This document shows, piece after piece, positions 10,828-19,705 of a stretch of 64,000 bases of DNA. The stretch lies in the NCBI RefSeq assembly GCF_014192155.1, contig NZ_JACHXO010000010.1, forward strand, positions 183,099-247,098, written 5' to 3'. Within the stretch, counting starts at the first letter, position 1, and the number at the start of each line of letters is the position of its first letter. Under the pieces are notes generated by a model that saw only the letters and a program-made list of their open reading frames with translations, did no database searches and was not told the DNA's origin. The stretch comes from Roseateles terrae. GTDB taxonomy: Bacteria > Pseudomonadota > Gammaproteobacteria > Burkholderiales > Burkholderiaceae_C. The translations under genes and the position numbers were made by a program.

Positions 10828-11255
10828 CAGAAGCTGAAATCCTTGAGCGCATCCGGCAGTTCGGACTGCATGACGGCGGCTTCGTGGGCGGCATAGGCTT
10901 GCGCGTCCCACAGTTCAAAGTGGCTGCCCATCCCGAGCAGCATGACGTCTTTCTGGAGGCCTGCGGCCAGGCGCAGCTCGGGGGCGACGAGCACGCGGGC
11001 GGCGGAGTCGATCTCGACATCCTGCGCATTGCCCAGAAACACACGCTTCCAGCCGGCGGCGGACATGGGCAGTGCGGCCACACGATCGCGGAATTGCTCC
11101 CAGGCTGGACGGGGGAAGACCATGAGGCAGCCTTCCGGGTGCTTGGTCAGCGTGAGCTGGCCGCTGCACAGTGCCTGCAGGACTTCGCGGTGCCGTGCAG
11201 GGACGGTCAAGCGCCCCTTGGCGTCCAACGCCAAGGCACTCGCCCCTTGAAACAC
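10827..11255 (-). CDS. mraZ: Transcriptional regulator MraZ
   Basis: AbrB/SpoVT-like DNA-binding protein, 142 residues, that represses the division cluster in other bacteria. Two copies of the MraZ fold unit are seen, each with the DAKGR/DSAAR-type core ([15 protein letters not shown] near the N-terminus and [15 protein letters not shown] in the second half). The GTG start at 11255 begins [14 protein letters not shown], the usual N-terminus of beta-proteobacterial MraZ. A longer frame reaching 11324 would run through the operator and the -10 box and is therefore unlikely. It is first in the operon and probably autoregulated through the boxes at 11261-11300. Confidence 0.93.
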   Translation of the reverse strand: MFQGASALALDAKGRLTVPARHREVLQALCSGQLTLTKHPEGCLMVFPRPAWEQFRDRVAALPMSAAGWKRVFLGNAQDVEIDSAARVLVAPELRLAAGLQKDVMLLGMGSHFELWDAQAYAAHEAAVMQSELPDALKDFSF

Positions 11256-11260
11256 GACAT

Positions 11261-11300
11261 TCGCCACTTTGCCCCACCGAAATGCACTTTCTCCCACTTT
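11261..11300 (-). promoter_or_regulatory. MraZ operator: four 10-bp direct repeats
   Basis: Reading the minus strand, four consecutive 10-mers lie head to tail: AAAGTGGGAG, AAAGTGCATT, TCGGTGGGGC, AAAGTGGCGA. Each has TG at the same phase, and two have the full TGGG core. MraZ is known to bind TGGGN repeats spaced at one helical turn in front of mraZ. The array covers the -10 box and the first transcribed bases, which fits repression by blocking RNA polymerase. Confidence 0.85.
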
Positions 11301-11324
11301 AATGGCGCTTGGTGCTCCGGTCAA
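11296..11324 (-). promoter_or_regulatory. Promoter of the dcw (mraZ) operon
   Basis: On the minus strand a sigma70-type promoter is visible: -35 TTGACC (11324-11319), a 17-bp spacer, and -10 TAAAGT (11301-11296). Transcription would start near 11289, about 35 nt before the mraZ GTG and inside the MraZ box array. Confidence 0.78.
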
Positions 11325-11383
11325 GAAAATCTGGCGTTTTTCCCAATCAAATCAACTACTTAGCAGCCTTTCTCAACTGATCC

Positions 11384-11416
11384 TCAAAAAAGAAAGTCCT
11401 TCAAAATGAAGGACTT
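11384..11416 (-). terminator. Intrinsic terminator downstream of the metallo-hydrolase gene
   Basis: A perfect 10-bp stem (AAGTCCTTCA / TGAAGGACTT, 11394-11403 and 11407-11416) with a 3-nt loop is followed on the minus strand by TCTTTTTTG. It lies about 95 bp past the stop of the hydrolase gene and before the dcw promoter, so it insulates the division operon from the gene upstream. Confidence 0.82.
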
Positions 11417-11510
11417 AAATAGGTCTATGCAAGTGATGGATCAACAAATCGGCGGGATGTACCTGCAAGAAACAAGGGACCCAAGCTGTGAATAAGTGCG
11501 CGCGATGCCG

Positions 11511-12758
11511 TCAGACCGGGCCCTGCCACCACGCCTGTGTGGGCGCTGGCTGACGGATATCCACAGGTGCGCCCATCACCGGCGTCACGACCTCCACCGA
11601 GCGCAGCCGGGCCAGCGACAGGATGCGCTCGAACGGGTCCTGCCAGCGGTGCATGGCCAGGTCGAAGGTGCCATTGTGGATCGGCATCAGCCGGCGGCCG
11701 CGCAGGTCGAGGTGGGCCTGCAGCGTCTGCTCCGGCTGCATGTGCACATACGGCCAGCGGGGGTCGTAGGCCCCGGTCTCCATCAGGGTGAGGTCAAACC
11801 CACCGAAGCGTTCGCCGATGGCCTTGAAGCCGTCGAAGTAGCCGGTGTCGCCGCTGAAGAAGATCCGCAGGTCCGGCAGCTCCATCACCCAGGAGGCCCA
11901 GAGGGTGCTGTTGCGGTCCCAGGGCGTACGACCGGAGAAGTGCTGTGCCGGTGTCGCGGTGAAGGTGATGCCGTTGACGGCGGAGGATTGCCACCAGTCC
12001 AATTGCTGCACTTTTTCAGCCGGCACGCCCCAATCGATCAGCCGCTTGCCCACGCCCAGCGGCGTCAGGAAATGGCGCACCTTGGGTGCCAGCGCTTTGA
12101 CGGTCGCTTGGTCCAGGTGGTCGTAATGATCGTGGGAGAGGATGACGGCCTCGAGTTCCGGCAGGTCTTCCAGCGCAATCGGCGGCGCGTGGAAGCGCTT
12201 CGGACCGGCAAAGGAGAACGGCGAGGCCCGCTCTGAAAAAACCGGATCCGTCAGGAAGAAGCGCCCCTGCAGCTTGAGCAGAATGGTGGAGTGGCCCAGC
12301 CGGTAAAGCGTGCGGTCCGGAGCGGCCTGGAGCTGGGCCAACGTCAGCGGCTGCACCGGAACCGCCTGCGTTCCACTCGGCGCGGTGCCGGCCGGCTTGC
12401 GGAACATCACGTCCCAGAACAGGCCCACGGTTTTCCAGAACCCGGTTTTGGGCTCGGACACTGGATTGTGGAAGGTGCCGTCGGCGTCGCGCCGGTAGGC
12501 GGTCGCTGCGGCCGAGGCCGAGGCAGAGGCCGAGGAGGCTGAGGATGCCGCCGATGCGGCGGACACCGCAGGCGGCGCGGAGACATCCGCGCCCATCTGG
12601 GCATGAGCGGAACGGGTCACGGTGAGGGAAGCAGTCACAGCAGCAACTCCTGCGGAACAGATGAGGGCTGCCCACGCCATGCGATAGGCGGATGGGCGGG
12701 CAGGGGCACATGCGGAAGGGACGGAACGGGCTGACAGACGGACCAGCAAACGACGCAT
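11511..12758 (-). CDS. Exported metallo-beta-lactamase-fold hydrolase (NAPE-PLD/UlaG-like)
   Basis: 415 residues. A long signal-type N-terminus (hydrophobic run near MAWAALICSAGVAAVTASL, cleavage probably after AHA) is followed by an Ala/Ser-rich linker (about residues 55-90) and a metallo-beta-lactamase fold. The metal-binding motif is clear: SHDHYDHLD, then HFSGR, SGDTGYFDGF and MPIHNGTFDLAMH. The closest known architecture is that of N-acyl-phosphatidylethanolamine phospholipase D-like and UlaG-like hydrolases; the substrate cannot be read from sequence. The ATG at 12758 follows a GGGGAA ribosome site; a GTG lies just before it. It is divergent from a TetR gene and shares a palindrome-containing upstream region, so TetR control is likely. 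Confidence 0.85.
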   Translation of the reverse strand: MRRLLVRLSARSVPSACAPARPSAYRMAWAALICSAGVAAVTASLTVTRSAHAQMGADVSAPPAVSAASAASSASSASASASAAATAYRRDADGTFHNPVSEPKTGFWKTVGLFWDVMFRKPAGTAPSGTQAVPVQPLTLAQLQAAPDRTLYRLGHSTILLKLQGRFFLTDPVFSERASPFSFAGPKRFHAPPIALEDLPELEAVILSHDHYDHLDQATVKALAPKVRHFLTPLGVGKRLIDWGVPAEKVQQLDWWQSSAVNGITFTATPAQHFSGRTPWDRNSTLWASWVMELPDLRIFFSGDTGYFDGFKAIGERFGGFDLTLMETGAYDPRWPYVHMQPEQTLQAHLDLRGRRLMPIHNGTFDLAMHRWQDPFERILSLARLRSVEVVTPVMGAPVDIRQPAPTQAWWQGPV

Positions 12759-12776
12759 CACTTCCCCAAAAATTGC

Positions 12777-12791
12777 ACTACACAGTGTAGT
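12777..12791. promoter_or_regulatory. Palindromic operator between hydrolase and TetR genes
   Basis: The perfect palindrome ACTACAC-A-GTGTAGT lies in the 92-bp divergent intergenic region, 19 bp upstream of the hydrolase start. TetR-family proteins bind such short inverted repeats. I infer that it is the operator of the neighbouring TetR protein. Confidence 0.7.
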
Positions 12792-12850
12792 TTCGACGCA
12801 GTCTAGGCACGCCTGTCGAAAAAGTAAACTGCTGCGTGTAACATTGCTGC

Positions 12851-13597
12851 ATGTGCCCTGACCTCCCTGCCTCCGCGTCTGCCTCTGCTGCTTCCCTCGT
12901 CACATCGGAGGCGATGTCCGCCTCCATGCCGGACGCCACCGCTGACTCGACGGCTTCAACCGGCACGACCGATGACAGCCCGCTGCGTCTGACCGACCGC
13001 AAGCGCCAGGCCATCGTTGACGCCGCCATCGCCGAATTCCGTGAGCACGGCTTCGAAGTGGCCAACATGGACCGTATCGCGGCGCGGGCGCAGGTGTCCA
13101 AGCGCACCGTCTACAACCATTTCGCCGGCAAGGACGCCCTGTTTGAAGCCATCGTGGAGCGGCTGTTCCAATCCACCCAGACCCAGACCGACCTGCCCTA
13201 CCAGCCGGACCAACCGCTGCGCCCGCAGCTGATTGCGCTGCTGGAGCACAAGCTGGGCATGATGAAGGACGAGCAGTTCATCAACCTCGCCCGGGTGTTG
13301 ATCGCCGAGGCCATTCATACGCCGGAACGCGCCCGGGAGATGTTGGCGCGCCTGGGCACGAAGGAGGAAGGGCTGACCGTCTGGGTGCGGGCCGCTGCGG
13401 CGGACGGCCGGCTGACGGTGACTGATCCGCTCTTCGCCTCCGCCCAACTGCAGGCGCTGGTGAAGGGCTTCGCCTTCTGGCCGCAGATCACCATGGGGCA
13501 GCCGCCGCTGAGCGAGGCCGACCAGAAACGGATTGCGGCGTCCACCGCAGATCTGTTCCTGCGGACCTACCAGCGCGAGCCGGACGTGCAGGGCTGA
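12851..13597 (+). CDS. TetR/AcrR-family transcriptional regulator
   Basis: 248 residues. After an Ala/Ser/Thr-rich tail of about 45 residues comes a typical TetR helix-turn-helix: RQAIVDAAIAEFREHGF, then MDRIAARAQVSKRTVYNHF. The C-terminal ligand domain is of the AefR-like type, with REMLARLG and LFLRTYQ near the end. The ATG at 12851 is used here; another ATG at 12914 follows GGAGG but at very short spacing, and either would keep the DNA-binding domain whole. Divergent orientation and the palindrome suggest it controls the exported hydrolase and itself. Ligand unknown. Confidence 0.9.
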   Translation: MCPDLPASASASAASLVTSEAMSASMPDATADSTASTGTTDDSPLRLTDRKRQAIVDAAIAEFREHGFEVANMDRIAARAQVSKRTVYNHFAGKDALFEAIVERLFQSTQTQTDLPYQPDQPLRPQLIALLEHKLGMMKDEQFINLARVLIAEAIHTPERAREMLARLGTKEEGLTVWVRAAAADGRLTVTDPLFASAQLQALVKGFAFWPQITMGQPPLSEADQKRIAASTADLFLRTYQREPDVQG

Positions 13598-13624
13598 AAA
13601 ACACAAGGGCGCCGAATGGCGCCC
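13598..13624 (-). terminator. Terminator-like hairpin between convergent TetR and chemoreceptor genes
   Basis: GGGCGCC (13607-13613), a 4-nt loop and GGCGCCC (13618-13624) form a 7-bp GC stem. On the minus strand it is followed by TTGTGTTTTT, so it would best end the chemoreceptor transcript; on the plus strand no T-run follows. Confidence 0.62.
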
Positions 13625-13643
13625 CTGGAATCAGCCCGCGTGA

Positions 13644-15476
13644 TCAGCGGTTGGGGAACCCGCCCTGTGCGCCACTCTCACCGCTCAGGCGGAAGGTGCC
13701 CACCACATCCGCCAGCCGCTGCGCCTGTTCCTTCAGGCTCTCCGCGGCCGCCGCCGATTCCTCCACCAGCGACGCGTTCTGCTGGGTCACCTGATCCAGC
13801 TGGGCAATCGCCTGGTTCACCTGGCCGATGCCGTGACTCTGCTCCCGCGACGTATGGCTGATCTCACCGATCATCTGCGCCACCCGCTGCACGCTGCTCA
13901 CCACGTCACCCATGGTGTTCCCGGCAGTGCTCACCTGACGAGTGCCGGTCTCGACCCGCTCCACGCTCTGGGTGATCAGCGTCTTGATCTCCTTCGCTGC
14001 ACCGGCCGAGCGCTGGGCCAGCGCCCGCACCTCCCCGGCCACCACCGCAAAGCCACGTCCCTGCTCGCCGGCACGCGCGGCTTCCACGGCTGCATTCAGC
14101 GCCAGGATGTTGGTCTGGAAAGCGATGCCATCGATCACGCCGATGATGTCGCCAATCTGCCGGGAGCTTTCGCTGATGGACTGCATGGTGGACACCACCT
14201 GCCCCATCGCTTCGCCGCCCTGCTGAGCCACGCGGCTGGCCGTGTCCGCCAGATCGCGCGCCTGGTTGGCGTTGTCGGCGCTGTGGCCGACGGTGCTGGT
14301 CAGCTCTTCCATCGAGCTGGCCGTTTCCTGCAGATTGCTCGCCGTCTGTTCCGTCCGCTGGCTGAGGTCGTGATTGCCCGCCGCGATCTGACGCGACGCC
14401 ACCGCGATCGACTGGCTCGTCTCCCGCACCTGCAGCATCACCTGTTCGATCTTCTGCACGAACTGGTTGAAGCCTCGGGAGATGTCGGCAATCTCGTCGT
14501 CGCCGCGCACCAGCAGGCGCTGGCTGAGGTCGCCTTCCCCGGCGCCGATGTCGTTCATCGCGCGCTTGATGCCCGACAGGCCCTTGAGCAGCACGCCGAC
14601 GGCGAAGGCCGCGAGCAGCGCCGACACGATGGTCACCGCCACCAGCGTCAGGCCGGCCAGTCGCAACACGCTCGACAGCGCCGACAGCGACTCCGCCCGG
14701 TCTGCCGCCACCACCAGCACCCAGTTCGTGCCAGCCACGTCCGCGGCCTTGAGGAAGTAGGTGTTGTCGCCAATGCTGGCTTCGGTCAGTTCGCTGCCGG
14801 CCGCCCGCTGCAGCAGCGTGTCGTCCAGGGCGGCGGACAGGTCCTTCACCGGCTTGAGCGTCAGCTCGGCATTCGGGTGGGCAATGATGTTGCCGGTCTT
14901 GTCCAGCAGCATCGCAAAGCCATGTTCAGTCGGCTTGATCGCCTTCATCGTGGCGATCACATCATCCAGCGCCACGTCGGCGCCGGTCACCGCCTTCAGC
15001 TCACCGCCCTGCTTCACCGCGCTGGCGAAGGTCACCACCAGCTTCTTGCTGGACGAGGCGACGTAAGGCGCGGTGAGCACCGGCTGGTCGCTGCCGGAGG
15101 CGAGCTTGTACCAGGGGCGCGCGGTCGGGTCGTACTCCGGCGGACGCTTGCGGTCCGGGATGGAAATCATGCGCTTGTCGGCACCGCCGACATACGCCAG
15201 GTCCAGACGGCCGCTCTGCAGGGCCTGGGTCAGCGCCGGGCGTGGGTCTTCCAGCGCGGCGGCGGGCGCCAGCGCGGCAACCACATCTTTTTGGGTTCGC
15301 ACCCAGGCGGCGATGCCGGCGGCATGTGCGTCCGCGAGGCTGGACAGCTGGTCCTGCACTTCACGTTGGGTGTGGCTGCGGACCGTCAGATAACTGGCCA
15401 GCGTGGCCAGCGAAACGGCACCCACCACGATCAGAATGGTCAGGGCAATGAGCCGGGATTTGATGGTCTTCAACAC
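13644..15476 (-). CDS. Methyl-accepting chemotaxis protein with dCache-type sensor
   Basis: 610 residues. The order is TM1 (about residues 9-30), periplasmic dCache-like sensor (about 35-275, with YDPTARPWYKLA), TM2 (about 285-305), HAMP (LKGLSGIKRAMNDIGAGEGDLSQRL) and a cytoplasmic signalling coiled coil. The hairpin tip is canonical: GIAFQTNILALNAAVEAARA followed by GEQGRGFAVVAGEVR. The WY segment resembles amino-acid-binding dCache receptors, but the ligand is not certain. No CheB/CheR tether pentapeptide is seen at the C-terminus. It is a single gene on the minus strand and its own upstream region holds no obvious sigma28 promoter. Confidence 0.93.
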   Translation of the reverse strand: MLKTIKSRLIALTILIVVGAVSLATLASYLTVRSHTQREVQDQLSSLADAHAAGIAAWVRTQKDVVAALAPAAALEDPRPALTQALQSGRLDLAYVGGADKRMISIPDRKRPPEYDPTARPWYKLASGSDQPVLTAPYVASSSKKLVVTFASAVKQGGELKAVTGADVALDDVIATMKAIKPTEHGFAMLLDKTGNIIAHPNAELTLKPVKDLSAALDDTLLQRAAGSELTEASIGDNTYFLKAADVAGTNWVLVVAADRAESLSALSSVLRLAGLTLVAVTIVSALLAAFAVGVLLKGLSGIKRAMNDIGAGEGDLSQRLLVRGDDEIADISRGFNQFVQKIEQVMLQVRETSQSIAVASRQIAAGNHDLSQRTEQTASNLQETASSMEELTSTVGHSADNANQARDLADTASRVAQQGGEAMGQVVSTMQSISESSRQIGDIIGVIDGIAFQTNILALNAAVEAARAGEQGRGFAVVAGEVRALAQRSAGAAKEIKTLITQSVERVETGTRQVSTAGNTMGDVVSSVQRVAQMIGEISHTSREQSHGIGQVNQAIAQLDQVTQQNASLVEESAAAAESLKEQAQRLADVVGTFRLSGESGAQGGFPNR

Positions 15477-15643
15477 GGAACGATCCTGTGACTGCTAAGG
15501 ACGGATGACGGCGATCAAATTTCAGCTGGAAATATGCGCCTCTCGCCCATTTTGCGCACCTGTCGCATGCAATGCGAGGGTTTCCACGAAGGAAGATCGG
15601 GAACACGTGAATGCGTTCACAGCGCTTCAGGCACGCGCGTCAC

Positions 15644-15669
15644 GCTCTGCGCACGCCGGATCGCAGAGC
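15644..15669 (-). other. Hairpin downstream of carbonic anhydrase gene
   Basis: GCTCTGCG and CGCAGAGC form an 8-bp perfect stem with a 10-nt loop, 26 bp past the carbonic anhydrase stop. No T-run follows on the minus strand, so it may stabilise the mRNA end or be part of a Rho-dependent end; it is not a good intrinsic terminator. Confidence 0.4.
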
Positions 15670-15694
15670 GGTCGATGTGACCGGTCCCATCCCC

Positions 15695-16660
15695 TCAGTT
15701 CGATTCCTTGATCAGCCGGCCGCTGCCCGCCTGCAAGGGTCGGGCATTCATCGGATAGAGCCGCGAGAAGATGGAAATCTGCTGGCCCGAGACCTGCACC
15801 GGCTGGCGCAGCACCATCCACAGCACACCCTCGCTGCACGGCGGGGTGGTGAGCGACCCCATGTAGGTGAAGTAGGCCTTGTCCTTCGGCAGCAACTGGT
15901 TGAGGTCGATGCTGACCGGCGCGTCGTAGCTGTCGCCGCGCTCCAGGGGCAGGTAGTTCCAGACGGTCTGCACCAGCGCCTGGTCCTGGCCCCGCTCCAG
16001 CAGCACGGCAATCACCGCCAGGCGGCCATCCGAATCCTTGTGGACCAGGTGGACCACCATGTCGTACTGGCGACCGTTGATGCGTTCCTCGCTGGGGCGA
16101 TGGAAGTGGAACTGCAGCAGCTCAAACCGCCGTCCCATGATCTCGATGAAATTGCCGGACGACACATTCACCTGAATGGTGTGGCCGGTGTCCACCACCG
16201 AGAACCGGCTGGCGCGATAGTCGAAGCGGATGGCTTCCTGATCCACGCGGATGGTGTCGCGGATGTCGATCGGGCTCTGGCGGGTGCCGACGGCGCACTG
16301 CTTCCAGTCCGGCAACAGCTGGCCCCAGCGGTCCGGCCCGTTGTCGCCGGTGTAGGACCAGTGCACCTCCGGCCGGGCTGCGGAAGCGGCAATGGCGACC
16401 GAGGGCAAGGCGGTGGACTTGCCACCGGTGCGGCGCGGTTCCTTGTCTTTGTCCTTGCCGCTGCGGGGGCTGGTGATTTTGGCCGTGCTGCCGATGTCGT
16501 CCTTGAGCCGTTCGGCCAGGCGCTGGCGCAGCTGCTCGGGCGTCTCTTCCCCTTGCGCCCAGGCTTGCGCCACCGCGGCAGTGGCCAGGGTCAGCGCGAG
16601 CGCGACACCAACGGTGAGCAGGGCAGACAGCCAGGGGCGGTCGGCGGCAAACGGGAACAT
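15695..16660 (-). CDS. Periplasmic alpha-type carbonic anhydrase
   Basis: 321 residues. A signal peptide (about residues 10-36, ending AQAWA) and a Lys/Asp-rich linker of about 60 residues precede the alpha-CA domain. The zinc ligands are visible as LQFHFHRPSEE (two His) and MVVHLVHKD (third His); the substrate-pocket block SLTTPPCSEGV and the family motif QSPIDI are intact. The enzyme interconverts CO2 and bicarbonate in the periplasm. The long charged linker before the domain is unusual for the family. The gene is isolated between the chemoreceptor and an MFS gene. Confidence 0.94.
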   Translation of the reverse strand: MFPFAADRPWLSALLTVGVALALTLATAAVAQAWAQGEETPEQLRQRLAERLKDDIGSTAKITSPRSGKDKDKEPRRTGGKSTALPSVAIAASAARPEVHWSYTGDNGPDRWGQLLPDWKQCAVGTRQSPIDIRDTIRVDQEAIRFDYRASRFSVVDTGHTIQVNVSSGNFIEIMGRRFELLQFHFHRPSEERINGRQYDMVVHLVHKDSDGRLAVIAVLLERGQDQALVQTVWNYLPLERGDSYDAPVSIDLNQLLPKDKAYFTYMGSLTTPPCSEGVLWMVLRQPVQVSGQQISIFSRLYPMNARPLQAGSGRLIKESN

Positions 16661-16813
16661 GGCGAGACTCCGGACAGCAGTCAGGCCCGACCGGAAGCGG
16701 TCAGACCGGGGCCGCCGGATGCGGGGCCCTGCCTGAATGTCGGCAGTCCAGCCCGCGACTTGAGTGGCAGGCGTTCGTTCAGCGGGTGAATGAGCAGGAT
16801 TGCCGTTGATCGC

Positions 16814-18019
16814 TCACGCGACCTCGCGCCGGATCCAGGTCCAGGAGAACAGGCCGATGCACATCACCCCGGCGGAGGTCAGCGCCAGCACCGTGGTGGA
16901 ATGCATCACCAGCGGCACCAGCACCCCGGCGACCAGGCCGTTGGCGGCGCTGCCCACGCAGGCCTGCAGCGACGAAGCCATGCCGCGCCGGTCCGGCGCC
17001 TGATCCAGCACCATCAGCGTGACGACCGGCGCCATCAATGCCCAGCCGAAGGCAAAACCGCCGATCAGCGGGAAGGACCACCAGGCACTTACCGGCAGCA
17101 GCAGGTTGCCCGCGACATTGAGCACCGAGGTGGTCACCATGATCACGAACCCACGCTTGATCTGGCGGGCCGGCGGCACGCGGCCGGCCACCCGCCCGCT
17201 CAGCCAGGCCCCGCCCATGATGCCGCCGATGGTGAACAGGAAGAAGATGAAGAACTGCGTCGGTGCCAGCCCCAGGTGCTCCCCCAGGAAGACCGGCGCC
17301 GCCAGCACATACAGGAACATGCCATTGAACGGAATGCCGCTGGCCAGCGTCAGCAGCAGGAAGCGCCGGCTGGTGACCAGGCTTCGGTAGCCGCGCATCA
17401 GCGCCCGCACGTTGAACGGCTGTTTGTGATCCTTGTGCAGGGTCTCGGGGAGCAGCCGCCAATTGGAGATGAACAGCAGCGCGCCGACGCCGCTGAGGAA
17501 CCAGAAGATGGCGTGCCAGTCCGCGTGGGCGAACAGGAAGCCGCCGATCATCGGGGCGATGGCAGGCGCGAGGCCGAAGAAGATGGTCACCTGGGACATC
17601 ACCCGCTGCGCTTCCGACGGCGGGAACATGTCCCGGATGATGGCGCGTGACACCACCACTCCGGCCCCGGCGGACAGGCCCTGCACCACCCGCCAGAACA
17701 CCAGCTGCCCGATGCTGCCGGCCAGCGCGCAGCCCACCGATGCCAGTGTGAACACCGCCATGCCGGCGAGCACCACCGGGCGCCGTCCGAAGCTGTCGGA
17801 CAAGGCACCGTGGAACAGGTTCATCACCGCAAAGCCCAGCAGATAACCGGACAGTGTCTGCTGCATTTCCACCGGCGTGGCATCCAGGGCACGCGCAATG
17901 CCGGAGAAGGCGGGCAGGAAGGTGTCGATGGAGAAGGGCCCCACCGTGGCCAGCGCTGCCAGAAGGATGGAGAGCGCCCAGCGGGGGGCGCGCCAGAGTT
18001 GGCTGGCTTGTGGATTCAT
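16814..18019 (-). CDS. MFS multidrug exporter, Bcr/CflA type
   Basis: 401 residues, twelve predicted membrane helices. Family features: GPFSIDTFLPAF in TM1, the motif A loop GALSDSFGRRPVVL between TM2 and TM3, and motif C-like SAGAGVVVSRAIIRD. These are typical of the DHA1 Bcr/CflA group, which expels drugs such as bicyclomycin using the proton gradient. The true start is taken as the ATG at 18019 because the 23 codons before it add a hydrophilic Cys/Pro-rich tail not seen in the family. It is divergent from the oxidoreductase gene with 154 bp between starts. Confidence 0.9.
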   Translation of the reverse strand: MNPQASQLWRAPRWALSILLAALATVGPFSIDTFLPAFSGIARALDATPVEMQQTLSGYLLGFAVMNLFHGALSDSFGRRPVVLAGMAVFTLASVGCALAGSIGQLVFWRVVQGLSAGAGVVVSRAIIRDMFPPSEAQRVMSQVTIFFGLAPAIAPMIGGFLFAHADWHAIFWFLSGVGALLFISNWRLLPETLHKDHKQPFNVRALMRGYRSLVTSRRFLLLTLASGIPFNGMFLYVLAAPVFLGEHLGLAPTQFFIFFLFTIGGIMGGAWLSGRVAGRVPPARQIKRGFVIMVTTSVLNVAGNLLLPVSAWWSFPLIGGFAFGWALMAPVVTLMVLDQAPDRRGMASSLQACVGSAANGLVAGVLVPLVMHSTTVLALTSAGVMCIGLFSWTWIRREVA

Positions 18020-18173
18020 CCGGGGTGGACCTGCAAGGTGGGGGCATGGAACATCGCCAGCCGGTCGGGCTGTGCGATTGCCGCCCATGCGGTTGGAACG
18101 GGTGTCAGCGGCGCACGGCAGTGTAGCGGCGGCCCCTACACTGCGACGGTTTGGCGGGCGAGGAGCAGCGGGC

Positions 18174-19157
18174 GTGCCTGGGGTTTTGAGTATTGGTGTG
18201 ATCGGTTTGGGTGTGATGGGGCAGCGGATGCTGGCCCGTCTGGCGGGTCACGGCCGTCTGCGGGTGACCCGCGTCTGGGACGAAAACCCGGCCGTGCTCG
18301 CGCAGGCGCTCGGCCACTATCCCTTGCTCCGGGCAGCCACCAGCGCGCAGGCGCTGATGGAGGAGCCGGGGCTGCATGGGGTGTACATCGCCACGCCACC
18401 GGGTTCTCACATGGTGCTGACCGAGCAGGCGTTTGATGCCGGTCTCGCGGTGCTTTGCGAGAAGCCGCTGACCACGGATTTCGAAGCGGCCAAGGCGGCC
18501 ATCTCCCGCATCCAGCGGGAACAGCGCCGGGCTGCAGTGAATTTTTCGCTGGCCTCCTCCACCGGACTGGCGGCCCTTCAACTCGCCTTCGGCGTGGGAG
18601 CGCGGCGCACCTTGGGCACGCTGCAGGAGGTGCGGATCGAAGCCCGCTTTTCGGCCTGGCCGCGTCCTTGGCAGAGCCATGCAGGATCCTGGCTGGCGCA
18701 ACGCGGCGAAGGCGGCTTCACGCGGGAGGTGCTGTCGCACTTCGTGTTTGTGCTGCAGCGGGTATTGGGGCCGGCCGATGTGGTGTCCAGCCGCGTGACC
18801 TGGCCGGAGGACGGCGTGAGCGCCGAGACGGCGCTCGAAGCAGAACTGCAGGCCGGCGGTGTGCCGGTCACCATCCGAGCCGGCATCGGCGGCGACAAGG
18901 CCGATGACAACCGCATGTGGTGGCGCTCGACCGAAGGCGAGATCGAATTGCGTGACTGGTTCGGCGTGACGCAGCAGCGTCAGGGCGAGAAGGTGCAGAG
19001 CCTGGGCGATGCCGACATGCTGCGCATGACCGGCATGAACGACCAGCTCAGCCATTGGGCGGCGATGCTGGAAGGCCGCTCCCACAGCCTGCCGGGCTTC
19101 GCGGAAGCGCTGGCGGTGCAGCGGACCATTGAGCGGCTGCTGATGGGGGCGGGCTGA
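18174..19157 (+). CDS. Gfo/Idh/MocA-family NAD(P)-dependent oxidoreductase
   Basis: 327 residues from the GTG at 18174, which follows GAGGAG. The N-terminal Rossmann fold opens with IGVIGLGVMGQRML, and the EKP motif of the family is seen in VLCEKPLTTDFEAAKAA; the C-terminal alpha/beta domain starts near ARFSAWPRPW. Members oxidise or reduce sugars, inositol and related compounds, mostly with NAD(P); the substrate here is unknown. The frame is open far upstream (to 17877), but that part lies antisense over the MFS gene and lacks family sequence. Confidence 0.88.
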   Translation: MPGVLSIGVIGLGVMGQRMLARLAGHGRLRVTRVWDENPAVLAQALGHYPLLRAATSAQALMEEPGLHGVYIATPPGSHMVLTEQAFDAGLAVLCEKPLTTDFEAAKAAISRIQREQRRAAVNFSLASSTGLAALQLAFGVGARRTLGTLQEVRIEARFSAWPRPWQSHAGSWLAQRGEGGFTREVLSHFVFVLQRVLGPADVVSSRVTWPEDGVSAETALEAELQAGGVPVTIRAGIGGDKADDNRMWWRSTEGEIELRDWFGVTQQRQGEKVQSLGDADMLRMTGMNDQLSHWAAMLEGRSHSLPGFAEALAVQRTIERLLMGAG

Positions 19158-19191
19158 TCTCTCCGGCGAGCGTCTCCGCATGACGCCGCCG

Positions 19192-19521
19192 TCAGCCGGC
19201 CGCCACTGGACTGAGCCGCGCACGCCGCGTCTGCACTTCCCTGCTGGCGCGGGAACGCATCATCAGCAGCAGGAACACGATGGTCGCGACCAGCACCGCC
19301 TGCACCGCTGACAACCAGAAGATCACCCGCCAATGCAGTTGAGCGCCCTGGATCACTGTCCAGGTGCCCTGCAAGATGGCCATGCCATCCGCGCCAAACA
19401 CCCAGTGGAGCAACGCGGCCCAGACCGTCAGCCACAGCAGCACGCACAACGCGAGGAACATCGCGAGCCGTTTGAAGAACAGCCGCGCGCAATAGGCCCA
19501 GGGATCGTCATACGCGGTCAT
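19192..19521 (-). CDS. Small inner-membrane protein of unknown function
   Basis: 109 residues with two strong hydrophobic segments (about residues 18-43 and 64-88) and a basic C-terminal tail rich in Arg. The frame continues upstream over cysK as an antisense shadow, so I start at the ATG at 19521. No family is recognised. It lies 185 bp past the cysK stop on the same strand and converges with the oxidoreductase gene. It is supported by its hydrophobicity pattern only. Confidence 0.62.
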   Translation of the reverse strand: MTAYDDPWAYCARLFFKRLAMFLALCVLLWLTVWAALLHWVFGADGMAILQGTWTVIQGAQLHWRVIFWLSAVQAVLVATIVFLLLMMRSRASREVQTRRARLSPVAAG

Positions 19522-19705
19522 GCGCCGCTCCGGGTGATCCTGCGGGCGAGCGGTCCGGGGGCAAGCTTGCCGAGGACCGGACCGATCGGGGCGAAGAGTT
19601 GACATGCGCAATCCATGGGCGCTCCTGATGTGCGCCCATGAGTCCGCTGAAGAATGCCGGATGGTTCCTGCACTCCGTCGACATTCGGCCGACGTCACGC
19701 CACCA

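Noticed and set aside
11255..11324. Longer mraZ starting at a TTG at 11324
   Set aside because: The extra codons would lie over the promoter and the MraZ box array and do not resemble MraZ N-termini; the GTG at 11255 does.
15477..15694. Flagellar (sigma28) promoter before the chemoreceptor gene
   Set aside because: No TAAA...GCCGATAA-like pair at the right spacing could be found on the minus strand.
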